The notes: a model not told the origin generated them from the letters alone. DNA of 64,000 nucleotides from XBB1006 sp051877515 (GCA_051877515.1 JBJEIY010000010.1:62001-126000), one strand, 5' to 3'; shown: positions 18,116 through 26,950, counted from the first letter of the stretch. Translations and numbers: made by a program.

Positions 18116-18267
18116 AGGTTTTCCTCCTGTTTCATTATAGTATGGAAATAAATCCAATGTAAAGGGAAAGAGAAAAAGTGATAAATTTTGATGGTAGAAA
18201 ATACCTTTGCGTGATAGAATAAGAGCATAGTACGAAGTCAAGGTTCGAGACGACAGTTGGAGGGAGT

Positions 18268-19560
18268 ATGACCAAGAAAGAGATCAACAAAAAACTATTT
18301 GAATTACTGGAGAAGGGAGTAACTCCGTTCCATGTGGTGGAGCAGGCGGAGGAGCAGCTTAAGGATGCCGGATTTAAGCCACTTGCCATGGAGGATCCCT
18401 GGACGATAGAAAAAGGAAAAACCTATTATGTCAATCATAACGGCTCTGCATTATTTGCTTTCCGCATCGGGCAAGATGTGCAGGAAAGGTCCATGATCCG
18501 GATGGCAGCAGCCCATACCGATCATCCCTGTTTCTGTATGAAACCGGAACCGGAAGTAGCAGCAGGGGGTTATGCTCAGGTAAACGTAGAAAGTTATGGG
18601 GGAGCTATTCTGAATACCTGGTTGGACAGGCCATTATCGCTGGCAGGAAAAGTTGCTATAAGAAGTAAGGATGCTTTCCATCCGGACATGCGCTTGATCC
18701 ATGTGAAAAAACCTTTGATGACAATTCCAAATCTGGCCATTCATATGAATCCTGAAGTGAACAAGGGTGTGGAATTGAACAAACAGACAGATCTGTTGCC
18801 GATCCTTGGGATGTTGGGAGAAGACCGGGAAGAAAAGAGCTTTATGCAGACCTATCTGGCGGAAGAATTGAAGGTTGCAAAAGAGGATATACTGGATTAT
18901 GAGTTATTTGTATATAATACGGATAAACCACAGTTTCTGGGAATGAACGAGGAGCTGATCCAGTCCCCGAGACTGGATAATCTCACCGGTGTGCAGGCAC
19001 TGCTTTCCGGTTTGATCGACAGCAAAAACAAAGACAGCATTGAAGTCATCGCCTTGTTCAATCACGAAGAAATCGGCAGTAAAACCAAACAGGGTGCAGA
19101 TTCCATGGTTTTGAACCATATTTTGGAAAGAATACAGACGAATCTGGGACGTTCAGATCAGCAGCGGATAGCAGGCTTATATCACGGCATGCTGCTTTCT
19201 GTGGATGTGGCGCATGCATTGCATCCCAACCATCAGGGTAAGACGGATATTACCAACAAACCGGTTTTAAATAAGGGATTTGTGATCAAGGAAGCCTGTG
19301 GGCAGTCCTATGCCACAGATTGTGAAGCGGTGGGGATCATATGTCAGCTTTGCGAGGAAAACAAGATCCCTTATCAGAAGTTTGTAAACCGTTCGGATCT
19401 TCGGGGAGGAAGAACACTGGGGTCTTTGGCCTCTTCCATGACACCGGTGAAAACAGTGGATATCGGAGTTCCCATGTTGGCTATGCATTCAGCCAATGAA
19501 TGTATGGGCTCCGAGGACGAACTGGCATTATATCGCATCGTGTCTGCATTTTTTGCATAA
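18268..19560 (+). CDS. M18 family (aspartyl-type) aminopeptidase
   Basis: 430-residue cytosolic zinc aminopeptidase that removes N-terminal residues, usually acidic ones. Metal and catalytic motifs are visible: AAAHTDHPCF, RLDNLTG, FNHEEIGS, then DVAHALHPNH and the C-terminal DLRGGRTLG and MHSANECMG segments. Length fits family M18. GGAGGG precedes ATG 18268. Confidence 0.93.
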   Translation: MTKKEINKKLFELLEKGVTPFHVVEQAEEQLKDAGFKPLAMEDPWTIEKGKTYYVNHNGSALFAFRIGQDVQERSMIRMAAAHTDHPCFCMKPEPEVAAGGYAQVNVESYGGAILNTWLDRPLSLAGKVAIRSKDAFHPDMRLIHVKKPLMTIPNLAIHMNPEVNKGVELNKQTDLLPILGMLGEDREEKSFMQTYLAEELKVAKEDILDYELFVYNTDKPQFLGMNEELIQSPRLDNLTGVQALLSGLIDSKNKDSIEVIALFNHEEIGSKTKQGADSMVLNHILERIQTNLGRSDQQRIAGLYHGMLLSVDVAHALHPNHQGKTDITNKPVLNKGFVIKEACGQSYATDCEAVGIICQLCEENKIPYQKFVNRSDLRGGRTLGSLASSMTPVKTVDIGVPMLAMHSANECMGSEDELALYRIVSAFFA

Positions 19561-19619
19561 ATGCAATCATATTAGGCGGGGCATGAGTATTATTTCAAGT
19601 CTGTAACAGGAGGATAATC

Positions 19620-20555
19620 ATGGGATATGAAAAAATGACAGGAAGCTTCCTAAGTAATGATAAAAAGCATTCCATTGCCTACTATGTATATAAACCGGAA
19701 GGACAGATCCGGGCTATGTTGCAGATCTCTCATGGCATGTGTGAGTATTTGGAACGTTATGAACCGCATATCCGTGTTTTTACCGAACAAGGTTATCTGG
19801 TATTCGGAAATGACCATCTGGGACATAAGGGAAGTGTGACCTGCAAAGAGGAATTGGGCTACATGGGTCATAAAGATGGCTGGAAGTATATGTATGAGGA
19901 TGTCCATCAGCTCACCGGGCTTATGAAAAAAGAGTATCCGGAACTTCCCTGCTTTTTGTTTGGACACAGCATGGGATCTTTTGTTGCCAGGGAAGTGATC
20001 GCTCATTATGGTCAGGAGTATCAGGGGGCAATCCTGTGTGGGACTGCCGGAACCAATAAAATGGCAGGTGCGGGTCTGAAACTGGTATCTGCGGTACGGA
20101 CACTTCGCGGGGAAAAGACCAGAAGCAGATTTCTGACCCGGCTGATGTTCGGTGCCTACAACAGTAAATACGATCCGGTTAGAACAGAGTATGATTGGCT
20201 GACCAGAGATGTGAACGTGGTAGATGCCTACCTGGCAGATGAGTATTGCAGGTTTACTTTTACCGCAGCAGGATATTCGGATTTAATGAGCATACTGGTA
20301 GATATCTCTTCAGACAGCTGGTATGATTCCATTCCCGGGCAATTACCTTTGCTCCTTTTAAGTGGTGATATGGATCCTGTGGGAGGCTGGGGAGAAGGCG
20401 TTAAAGAAGTCGATGCCAGAATCCGCCGGCGCAGACCGGAGAATTATGGAATGAAACTATATCCGGGAATGCGTCATGAGATCTTAAATGAAATAGGAAA
20501 AGAAGAAGTATATCAGGATATTTTGGAGTTTCTGACGGAGAATGGCCCGAAATAA
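19620..20555 (+). CDS. Alpha/beta hydrolase (lysophospholipase-like, serine aminopeptidase S33 domain)
   Basis: 311 residues. The nucleophile elbow is GHSMGS with S117; an HGMCEYLERY segment near the N-terminus gives the oxyanion region, and DMDPVGGWG with a late MRHEILNE gives the Asp and His of the triad. The pattern matches monoacylglycerol lipase/lysophospholipase-type hydrolases; the actual substrate is unknown. AGGAGG precedes ATG 19620. A long terminator hairpin follows. Confidence 0.85.
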   Translation: MGYEKMTGSFLSNDKKHSIAYYVYKPEGQIRAMLQISHGMCEYLERYEPHIRVFTEQGYLVFGNDHLGHKGSVTCKEELGYMGHKDGWKYMYEDVHQLTGLMKKEYPELPCFLFGHSMGSFVAREVIAHYGQEYQGAILCGTAGTNKMAGAGLKLVSAVRTLRGEKTRSRFLTRLMFGAYNSKYDPVRTEYDWLTRDVNVVDAYLADEYCRFTFTAAGYSDLMSILVDISSDSWYDSIPGQLPLLLLSGDMDPVGGWGEGVKEVDARIRRRRPENYGMKLYPGMRHEILNEIGKEEVYQDILEFLTENGPK

Positions 20556-20580
20556 GAAACATGGATCAGAGAAAGTACAA

Positions 20581-20650
20581 AGAGCCTGCCATTTTGATAT
20601 GCCCCCTGTCTATTTAAGAGGGAACATATCAAAATGGCGGGCTCTCTTTG
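20581..20650 (+). terminator. Long hairpin terminator after the hydrolase
   Basis: 21-bp stem, 20581-20601 pairing with 20625-20645 with a single non-Watson-Crick pair (G-U type), and an inner CCCCCTGTC...AGAGGG structure in the loop. It is followed by CTTTG. Confidence 0.8.
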
Positions 20651-20681
20651 CATCCCTGAGGATGTTAAATTTTTGTTTAGT

Positions 20682-20699
20682 GTGTGAACAAATTAACAA
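20682..20699. promoter_or_regulatory. Rex-like operator upstream of hydCBA
   Basis: GTGTGAA-CAAA-TTAACAA agrees with the clostridial Rex consensus TTGTTAA-N4-TTAACAA at 12 of 14 informative positions with the correct spacer. It lies about 200 bp upstream of hydC in an AT-rich leader (20660-20880) where no convincing sigma-A promoter could be fixed. Confidence 0.45.
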
Positions 20700-20901
20700 A
20701 AAATTAATAAATAATTTTTATTATAAAGTTACAAGTATATTATCACAAACATCTGCTAAAATCAATGAGAAAGTTGCAAAAAATACATTTTTTATACAAA
20801 AAAATTTTGAAATCTATTGTGCAGATATGAATGAAATGTTAATATTAAATGAGCTGAAAGTTAAAACAGCCTAATGAACCTAATTAAGCGGGAGGGATAA
20901 C

Positions 20902-21393
20902 GTGAGAAAAAAAACAGGTGTTCCATTCAATGGGACAAAGGAGCAGGAAAAGGAACTGCTACAGGTTATCGAAGAATTACGGGATATCCCGGGATGCCTG
21001 ATGCCGATCATGCAGAAGGCCCAGGACATCTATGGATACTTACCTTATGAAGTACAGAAGATCATTTCGGATAATCTGAGAGTTCCTATGGAAAAAGTGT
21101 ACGGTGTTGCCACCTTTTATGCACAGTTCAATCTAAACCCCAAGGGAACCTATAAAGTATCGGTTTGCTTAGGAACAGCATGCTATGTAAAAGGATCCGG
21201 TCCGGTTTTAGAGGAACTGGAGAAAGAATTGGGAATTAAAGATGGTGAATGTACACCGGACGGATTATTTTCACTGGATACGTGCCGTTGTGTGGGAGCC
21301 TGCGGACTGGCACCGGTTATGCTGGTAAACGACGACGTTTACGGCAGGGTTACCGTGGATCAGGTTCCTGAGATTTTAGCAAAATATAGATAA
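20902..21393 (+). CDS. hydC: NADH-dependent [FeFe] hydrogenase, NuoE-like subunit
   Basis: 163-residue thioredoxin-fold [2Fe-2S] subunit of the trimeric electron-bifurcating hydrogenase, which couples NADH and reduced ferredoxin to H2. The four cluster Cys lie in SVCLGTACYVKGS (C-x4-C) and CVGAC (C-x3-C). The start is GTG at 20902 with GGGAGGG upstream. It is followed after 20 bases by hydB; the three-gene order hydC-hydB-hydA matches known bifurcating sets. Confidence 0.93.
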   Translation: MRKKTGVPFNGTKEQEKELLQVIEELRDIPGCLMPIMQKAQDIYGYLPYEVQKIISDNLRVPMEKVYGVATFYAQFNLNPKGTYKVSVCLGTACYVKGSGPVLEELEKELGIKDGECTPDGLFSLDTCRCVGACGLAPVMLVNDDVYGRVTVDQVPEILAKYR

Positions 21394-21413
21394 GAGTAGC
21401 CGGAGGATGGAAA

Positions 21414-23306
21414 ATGAAATCAATTGAGAATTTAAAATCAATCCGTGAGTCGGTAGAGGCTCAGGTAGGTCTTAGAACTTCCGGTAATAAAACAGCCGGA
21501 CCGGTGGATGGATACCGCTGCCATGTTTTGGTCTGCGGAGGAACCGGCTGTACTTCATCAGGAAGTCAGCAGATCATACATAATTTTGAAGAAGAACTTG
21601 CAAAATATGGCCTGGATAAAGAAGTTGCCATTGTCAAGACAGGATGCCACGGCTTATGTGCCATGGGACCCATTGTAGTTATTTATCCTGATGCAACCTT
21701 CTATGCCAAAGTGCAGCCGGAGGATGTGACAGAGATCGTATCGGAGCATCTTGTAAACGGTCGTGTGGTAGATCGTCTGATTTACCGTGAAGCGGCAGAG
21801 GATGGCACACATGCCCACAAATCTATTCATGACACCAACTTCTATAAGAAGCAGCACCGTATTGCATTGCGCAACTGTGGTGTGATCAATCCGGAGAATA
21901 TTGACGAGTACATTGCAACCAGGGGATATGAAGCCCTGGGTAAGGTATTGACCCAGATGCAGCCGGATGAGGTAATCCAGCTGATCTTAGACAGCGGACT
22001 GCGCGGACGTGGAGGTGCGGGTTTCCCCACCGGTCTGAAGTGGAAATTTGCTTCCGGAAATCGCGGAAATGTGCAGAAATATGTTTGCTGTAATGCAGAT
22101 GAAGGAGATCCGGGTGCATTCATGGATCGTTCCGTTTTGGAAGGAGATCCCCATGTTGTACTGGAAGCTATGGCCATTGCAGGTTATGCCATCGGAGCAA
22201 ATCAGGGTTATATCTACGTACGTGCAGAATATCCTATTGCGGTAGAGCGACTGAAGATTGCTATCGGTCAGGCAAGAGAATACGGTTTACTTGGAAAAGA
22301 TATTTTCGGAACCGGATTTGATTTCGATATCGACTTGCGACTGGGTGCGGGAGCATTCGTTTGCGGTGAGGAAACTGCACTTATGACTTCCATTGAAGGA
22401 AACCGTGGAGAGCCTCGTCCGAGACCACCTTTCCCGGCAGTGAAGGGTCTGTTCCAGAGCCCGACTATTCTGAATAACGTAGAGACCTGGGCAAATATTC
22501 CTCAGATCATTTTAAACGGACCGGAATGGTTTGCAGCCATGGGTACGGAAAAGTCCAAGGGAACCAAGGTATTTGCTTTGGGTGGAAAGATCAACAACAC
22601 CGGACTTGTGGAAATCCCAATGGGAACAACCTTGCGTACGGTTATTGAAGAGATTGGCGGAGGAATCCCCAATGGTAAGAAGTTTAAAGCAGCCCAGACC
22701 GGAGGACCATCCGGAGGATGTATCCCGGCAGAGCATTTTGATATTCCTATCGACTACGATAATCTGATCAGAATCGGTTCCATGATGGGATCCGGTGGAT
22801 TGATCGTAATGGATGAAGATAACTGTATGGTGGATATTGCAAAATTCTTCCTGCAGTTTACCGTAGATGAATCCTGTGGAAAATGTACTCCCTGCCGTGT
22901 GGGAACCAAGCGTATGCTGGAGATCTTAGACAGGATCACAGAAGGCAAGGGAACCATGGAAGACCTGGATAAATTAGAGGAACTTGCTTATTACATCAAA
23001 GATAATGCATTATGCGGACTGGGACAGACAGCTCCGAATCCTGTATTATCCACATTACGCTATTTCAGGGATGAGTATGTTGCCCATATTCAGGAAAAAC
23101 GTTGTCCGGCAGGTGTATGTAAGGCGTTGACTCACTTTGAGATCGATCCGGAAAAATGTCGTGGATGTACCTTGTGTGCAAGAAACTGTCCGGTGGATGC
23201 CATCGAAGGAACCATTAAGAATCCTCACGTGATCAACACCGATAAGTGTATCAAGTGCGGAACTTGTATGGATAATTGTAAATTTGGCGCGATCAGTAAG
23301 AAATAA
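21414..23306 (+). CDS. hydB: NADH-dependent [FeFe] hydrogenase, NuoF-like subunit
   Basis: 630-residue flavoprotein subunit. Its order is: N-terminal thioredoxin-like [2Fe-2S] domain (CGGTGCTSSGS and TGCHGLCAMGP), the NuoF core with GRGGAGFPTGLKW for FMN/NADH, CNADEGDPGAFMDR, the ESCGKCTPCR [4Fe-4S] site, then two C-terminal ferredoxin clusters (CRGCTLCARNC and CIKCGTCMDNC). This long architecture is that of HydB-type subunits, not respiratory NuoF. It probably is the site of flavin-based bifurcation. AGGATGG precedes ATG 21414. Confidence 0.95.
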   Translation: MKSIENLKSIRESVEAQVGLRTSGNKTAGPVDGYRCHVLVCGGTGCTSSGSQQIIHNFEEELAKYGLDKEVAIVKTGCHGLCAMGPIVVIYPDATFYAKVQPEDVTEIVSEHLVNGRVVDRLIYREAAEDGTHAHKSIHDTNFYKKQHRIALRNCGVINPENIDEYIATRGYEALGKVLTQMQPDEVIQLILDSGLRGRGGAGFPTGLKWKFASGNRGNVQKYVCCNADEGDPGAFMDRSVLEGDPHVVLEAMAIAGYAIGANQGYIYVRAEYPIAVERLKIAIGQAREYGLLGKDIFGTGFDFDIDLRLGAGAFVCGEETALMTSIEGNRGEPRPRPPFPAVKGLFQSPTILNNVETWANIPQIILNGPEWFAAMGTEKSKGTKVFALGGKINNTGLVEIPMGTTLRTVIEEIGGGIPNGKKFKAAQTGGPSGGCIPAEHFDIPIDYDNLIRIGSMMGSGGLIVMDEDNCMVDIAKFFLQFTVDESCGKCTPCRVGTKRMLEILDRITEGKGTMEDLDKLEELAYYIKDNALCGLGQTAPNPVLSTLRYFRDEYVAHIQEKRCPAGVCKALTHFEIDPEKCRGCTLCARNCPVDAIEGTIKNPHVINTDKCIKCGTCMDNCKFGAISKK

Positions 23307-23323
23307 GTGGAGGAAAAAAGACC

Positions 23324-25072
23324 ATGGGAAATATTAACCTGAAAATAAATAATATGGATGTGTCTGCGCCGGAAGGCTCCACTATCCTGGAGGCTGCCAG
23401 ATTGGCTCAGATCGAGATCCCGACCCTTTGTTATTTGAAGGAGATCAATGAAATCGGTGCATGCAGAATGTGTGTCGTTGAAGTAAAAGGGGCAAAAACT
23501 CTGGTAACTGCATGTGTGTATCCGGTCAATGAGGGAATGGAGGTATTCACCAATTCACCGCGGGTACTGGAATCCAGAAAGAAAACACTGGAGTTGATCC
23601 TGTCTACACACAACAGAGACTGTCTTGCCTGTGTAAGAAGCGGAAACTGTGAATTGCAGACCCTTTGTAAGGAACTGGGTGTGGAAGAGTCCGGCCGTTA
23701 TGACGGAGCAAAACCGGAAGGACAGTTGGATGATTCTGCAGCGCATATGGTAAGAGATAACAGCAAATGTATCCTTTGCCGCCGTTGTGTAGCTGCCTGT
23801 GAGAAGACCCAGGGCATTGGCGTGATCGGTGCTAATGAGCGAGGATTTAAGACCTATATCGGAACGGCCTTTGACCTGCCTCTTTCCGAAACCAGCTGTG
23901 TAAGCTGCGGACAGTGTATTGCTGTATGTCCTACCGGTGCATTGTATGAAAAAGATTTTACCACTCAGGTATTCGAGGCGATTGCAGATCCTGATAAATA
24001 TGTAGTGGTTCAGACGGCTCCCGCAGTTCGTGCGGCGTTGTCCGAGGAATTTGGTTATCCGGTAGGAACCAATGCGGAAGGCAAAATGGCAGCAGCACTT
24101 CGCCGCCTTGGATTTGATAAAGTATTTGATACCAACTTTGCGGCAGATCTTACCATTATGGAAGAAGCACATGAGTTTCTGGATCGGGTACAGAATGGCG
24201 GAACATTACCGCTGATCACATCCTGTTCACCGGGATGGGTAAAATACTGTGAGCATTACTATCCGGATTTGACAGATAATCTTTCCAGTTGTAAATCTCC
24301 CCAGCAGATGTTTGGTGCCATTACCAAATCCTATTTTGCCGAGAAGATGAACATCCCGAAGGAAAAGATCGTCGTAGTCAGTGTTATGCCGTGTACGGCA
24401 AAGAAATTTGAAATCGGAAGAGACGATGAAGCCGGAGCAGGCTTGCCGGATGTAGATATTGCTCTTACAACCAGAGAGTTGGCAAGAATGATCAAAAAAG
24501 CAGGAATCCGGTATGACGACCTTCCGGATGAGGAATTTGACAATCCATTGGGAGAGTACACAGGAGCAGGTGTCATCTTCGGAGCTACCGGTGGTGTTAT
24601 GGAAGCAGCCCTTCGTACTGCAGTAGAAACCCTTACCGGAGAAGAGCTGAAGAATCTGGATTTCACTGACGTTCGTGGAACCAAAGGAATCAAAGAGGCT
24701 ACTTATAGTGTGGCAGGTCTGGATGTGAAGGTGGCAGTTGCCAGCGGACTTTCCAATGCCAGAGAGTTACTGGATAAGGTAGAGTCCGGTGAAGCACAAT
24801 ATCACTTCATTGAGATCATGGGATGCCCGGGAGGCTGTGTCAATGGAGGCGGTCAGCCTCAGCAGCCTGGTTATATCCGCAATACGGTGGATATCCGTGC
24901 AAAACGTGCATCTGTGCTGTATGATCTGGACAAGGATGCACCAATCCGTAAATCTCACGAGAATCCGGAGATCAAGAAACTATATGCAGAATATCTGGGT
25001 GAACCGGGAAGTGAAAAAGCGCATCATCTGTTACATACAACCTACGTAAAACGGTGTGTGAACCAGGAATAA
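23324..25072 (+). CDS. hydA: NADH-dependent [FeFe] hydrogenase, catalytic subunit
   Basis: 582 residues. In order: N-terminal [2Fe-2S] ferredoxin domain, a His-ligated [4Fe-4S] site (HNRDCLACVRSGNC), two [4Fe-4S] motifs (CILCRRCVAAC, CVSCGQCIAVC), then the H-cluster domain with all three signatures: TSCSPGW, MPCTAKKFE and EIMGCPGGCVNGGGQ. The C-terminal small-subunit-like tail ends HHLLHTTY. The last codons and stop form one copy of a 16-bp direct repeat that flanks a REP-like palindrome (25059-25114). A terminator follows at 25126-25152. Confidence 0.96.
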   Translation: MGNINLKINNMDVSAPEGSTILEAARLAQIEIPTLCYLKEINEIGACRMCVVEVKGAKTLVTACVYPVNEGMEVFTNSPRVLESRKKTLELILSTHNRDCLACVRSGNCELQTLCKELGVEESGRYDGAKPEGQLDDSAAHMVRDNSKCILCRRCVAACEKTQGIGVIGANERGFKTYIGTAFDLPLSETSCVSCGQCIAVCPTGALYEKDFTTQVFEAIADPDKYVVVQTAPAVRAALSEEFGYPVGTNAEGKMAAALRRLGFDKVFDTNFAADLTIMEEAHEFLDRVQNGGTLPLITSCSPGWVKYCEHYYPDLTDNLSSCKSPQQMFGAITKSYFAEKMNIPKEKIVVVSVMPCTAKKFEIGRDDEAGAGLPDVDIALTTRELARMIKKAGIRYDDLPDEEFDNPLGEYTGAGVIFGATGGVMEAALRTAVETLTGEELKNLDFTDVRGTKGIKEATYSVAGLDVKVAVASGLSNARELLDKVESGEAQYHFIEIMGCPGGCVNGGGQPQQPGYIRNTVDIRAKRASVLYDLDKDAPIRKSHENPEIKKLYAEYLGEPGSEKAHHLLHTTYVKRCVNQE

Positions 25073-25114
25073 GACAGGGGGACGGTTCTCTGTCCGCCTG
25101 AACCAGGAATAAGA
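25059..25114 (+). repeat. REP-like palindrome flanked by a 16-bp direct repeat
   Basis: TGAACCAGGAATAAGA occurs at 25059-25074 and again at 25099-25114. Between them is a forward copy of the REP-like palindrome (about 25073-25096, arms GACAGGGGG and CTCTGTC). The first copy is the coding end of hydA including the TAA stop; the second is the restored 3' flank. Confidence 0.9.
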
Positions 25115-25125
25115 ACAAATATTGA

Positions 25126-25158
25126 TTGCAGGCAGTGTATTGCTGCCTGCAATTTTAT
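25126..25158 (+). terminator. Terminator of the hydCBA operon
   Basis: Perfect 10-bp stem (TTGCAGGCAG / CTGCCTGCAA) with a 7-base loop, followed by TTTTATC. Confidence 0.9.
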
Positions 25159-25242
25159 CGCAGGGAAGAATTCCGGTAGCAGAGGAGCCAAAAGGTTTGA
25201 AGGCTGCTTTGCTGGGAAAATTTTCCCCAAAAGGAGGATTAT

Positions 25243-25539
25243 ATGGAAGATAAACAGATTCTGGCAAAAGAGGTACTGAATCAGGCAGTTGAAGAAACCA
25301 TTGCTTTTTCAGAAAAAACCAAGGCACCGATTGCGGATATGCTCTACAGCAGTGATCTTTCCGAAGGGGAGCCGGTCACCTTATATGTCCTGTTTGAGGA
25401 TGTAGCACAGCTTAAGGCTATGGAAGAAGAAAACTTGAAGGATGAATTCATGGGTACGTTTCTGCGGGCATTGAGCAGCCGGGAATATCCGTTTCCGGAT
25501 AGACCGCAGTTTCACTTTGAGTTCTCCATTCAACTTTAG
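25243..25539 (+). CDS. Small acidic protein of unknown function
   Basis: 98 residues. I do not recognise the family. The sequence is acidic, rich in Glu, and predicted mostly helical with a short aromatic C-terminal strand (PQFHFEFSIQL). There are no Cys, no membrane segment and no catalytic motif. A strong AAAAGGAGG site precedes ATG 25243, which supports a real gene. It stands alone after the hyd terminator, and a REP-like copy begins exactly at its TAG stop. A 14-bp palindrome GGGAAAATTTTCCC sits just upstream of the ribosome binding site and may be regulatory. Confidence 0.7.
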   Translation: MEDKQILAKEVLNQAVEETIAFSEKTKAPIADMLYSSDLSEGEPVTLYVLFEDVAQLKAMEEENLKDEFMGTFLRALSSREYPFPDRPQFHFEFSIQL

Positions 25540-25561
25540 GACAGGGGACGGTTCTCTGTCC
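25539..25561 (+). repeat. REP-like palindrome, forward copy
   Basis: Left arm GGACAGGGGA and right arm TCTCTGTCC. The first base is the last base of the TAG stop of the preceding gene. Confidence 0.9.
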
Positions 25562-25602
25562 GCCCTGACTCAAGAAAAATAACCTCTTAGGGCCGGATAT
25601 TT

Positions 25603-25649
25603 ACCACTTGGGAAAAAGTACTGGTCTTTTTTTCAGAATAGATTATAAT
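25603..25649 (+). promoter_or_regulatory. Candidate promoter and inverted repeat of the LytTR gene
   Basis: TATAAT at 25644-25649 is a consensus -10. The -35 position is poor. An imperfect inverted repeat, ACCACTT at 25603-25609 and AGTACTGGT at 25617-25625, ends where a -35 would be. This suggests activator-dependent control, possibly by the LytTR protein encoded next; this is inference. Confidence 0.4.
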
Positions 25650-25683
25650 GCGTAATATCAAATCAGCAGACGGAGGTAGAGGA

Positions 25684-26145
25684 ATGAAGATTCGAATAGA
25701 AGTGGATCCAAACCTGGAAGAAGATGAAGTTCTCATTCGCTGCCGTTCTGTCACTGAGGAAGTTGTGAATGTGCAGCAGGCCGTAACGGATGCTGCAGCA
25801 GGCGGTCAGCGGTTCCTGTTTTACCAGGGTGAGAAAGAATACTATTTTTCCCTGGATGAGATCCTGTTCTTTGAAACAGATGCCAATCATGTGAATGCCC
25901 ATACCAGGGATCAGGTTTATCAGGTAAAATACAGATTGTATGAACTGGAAGAATTGCTGCCGTCTTATTTTATCCGGGTTGCCAAGTCCACCATCCTGAA
26001 TATCCATCATGTATATGCCATTACTAAGAATCTTACGGGTGCCAGTGAGGTGGAGTTTGCAGGAACGCATAAACATATTTATGTATCAAGAGGATATTAC
26101 AAAACTCTGAAAGAGAGATTAGATGACAGGAGGTATAAGAAATGA
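25684..26145 (+). CDS. LytTR-domain DNA-binding regulator
   Basis: 153 residues. The C-terminal ~95 residues are a LytTR domain (KEYYFSLDEILFFETDANHVNAHT, then the FIRVAKSTILNIHHV core and the FAGTHKHIYVSRGYYKTLKERL end). There is no receiver domain; the first ~50 residues resemble the short N-terminal extension of stand-alone LytTR regulators. GGAGG lies 7 bases before ATG 25684, which is preferred to ATG 25648. The stop overlaps the next gene's start by 4 bases, so the two are translationally coupled. Such LytTR/membrane-protein pairs often autoregulate. Confidence 0.9.
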   Translation: MKIRIEVDPNLEEDEVLIRCRSVTEEVVNVQQAVTDAAAGGQRFLFYQGEKEYYFSLDEILFFETDANHVNAHTRDQVYQVKYRLYELEELLPSYFIRVAKSTILNIHHVYAITKNLTGASEVEFAGTHKHIYVSRGYYKTLKERLDDRRYKK

Positions 26146-26909
26146 AGAAAAGAACTAAGAGTATTGTCTGGGGAATCCTTTTGCTGGCAGTAGCAGCATT
26201 ATTGATCGCATCCCAGGTGGGATTTGAATTTACATTGGCAGGACTTAGCTGGTTTCAGATCATTGTGTTGGCCTGCTGCGCCTACGGTATCATTACCGGA
26301 ATCCTTGAATTTCACTTGTGGGAGGCAGCATTTGGAGCAGGAATCGGATATTATATTTTAAGTGAACCCTTGGGATGGCCCCATATTTCCCTGTGGATCC
26401 TGCTTTTGTCCATCTGTGTGGCCGGTGCAGGTCTGCAGATGATCTTTCATAAGAAAGAATCTGCCATCAAATGGAGTGAGGATCATGACGGAAAATTTAC
26501 GGTGGAATATGACTCCGACGGTTTTAAAGATGGAGAAGATGTAGTGTTTGCCCATAGTGAGGGAGCATCTTTTTCCGATGAAGATTATTTAAAGGGAGAC
26601 CTTGTATTTTCTTCCACGGCTAAGTACATTGAAAGCCAGGATTTCAGGGGTGGAGATACCGATGTGGTATTCAGCCATGCAAAATACTATTTTGATCATG
26701 CCAAACTGCATGAAAACAAGGCGGTTCTGAATCTGGATTGTGTTTTTTCCTCTGTGGACATTTATGTACCCCGGGAGTTCAATGTAGTCAGCAATGTCAG
26801 CCGTGTATTCGGTGGAGCTGATTATGCGGAAGTATTCCGGGAAGGAGCACCTACATTGGTGATCGAAGGGGATTGTGTGTTCGGAAGCATTAAGATCCAT
26901 CGTGTATAA
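26142..26909 (+). CDS. LiaF-like membrane protein
   Basis: 255 residues. The N-terminal half has about four hydrophobic segments (from SIVWGILLLAVAALLIASQ onward). The C-terminal half, after residue ~110, is a repetitive beta-rich domain with VVFAHSEGASF, LVFSSTAKY, VVFSHAKYYF and CVFSSVDIYVP strands, as in the LiaF/DUF2154 C-terminal domain that responds to cell-envelope stress. Overlapping translation with the LytTR gene points to a membrane partner or anti-regulator of it. Function is inferred. Confidence 0.75.
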   Translation: MKKRTKSIVWGILLLAVAALLIASQVGFEFTLAGLSWFQIIVLACCAYGIITGILEFHLWEAAFGAGIGYYILSEPLGWPHISLWILLLSICVAGAGLQMIFHKKESAIKWSEDHDGKFTVEYDSDGFKDGEDVVFAHSEGASFSDEDYLKGDLVFSSTAKYIESQDFRGGDTDVVFSHAKYYFDHAKLHENKAVLNLDCVFSSVDIYVPREFNVVSNVSRVFGGADYAEVFREGAPTLVIEGDCVFGSIKIHRV

Positions 26910-26922
26910 GTTTCTACTCTCC

Positions 26923-26950
26923 GCGGACAGGGGGACGGGTCCGTGTCCGC
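26923..26950 (+). repeat. REP-like palindrome (diverged copy)
   Basis: Arms GCGGACAGGG and CCGTGTCCGC around a GGACGGGT centre. It begins 13 bases after the LiaF-like gene ends. Confidence 0.75.

Noticed and set aside
18181..18220. Promoter for the M18 gene (TTGATG ... TAGAAT)
   Set aside because: The spacer is 21 bases, too long for a sigma-A promoter.
20673..20691. Alternative Rex-like palindrome TTGTTTA / TGAACAA upstream of hydC
   Set aside because: Its spacer is 5 bases instead of 4; the overlapping site at 20682-20699 has the correct spacing.
20542..20874. 110-codon open frame between the hydrolase and hydC
   Set aside because: It starts inside the hydrolase gene, runs through the terminator hairpin and an AT-rich leader, and has no ribosome binding site.
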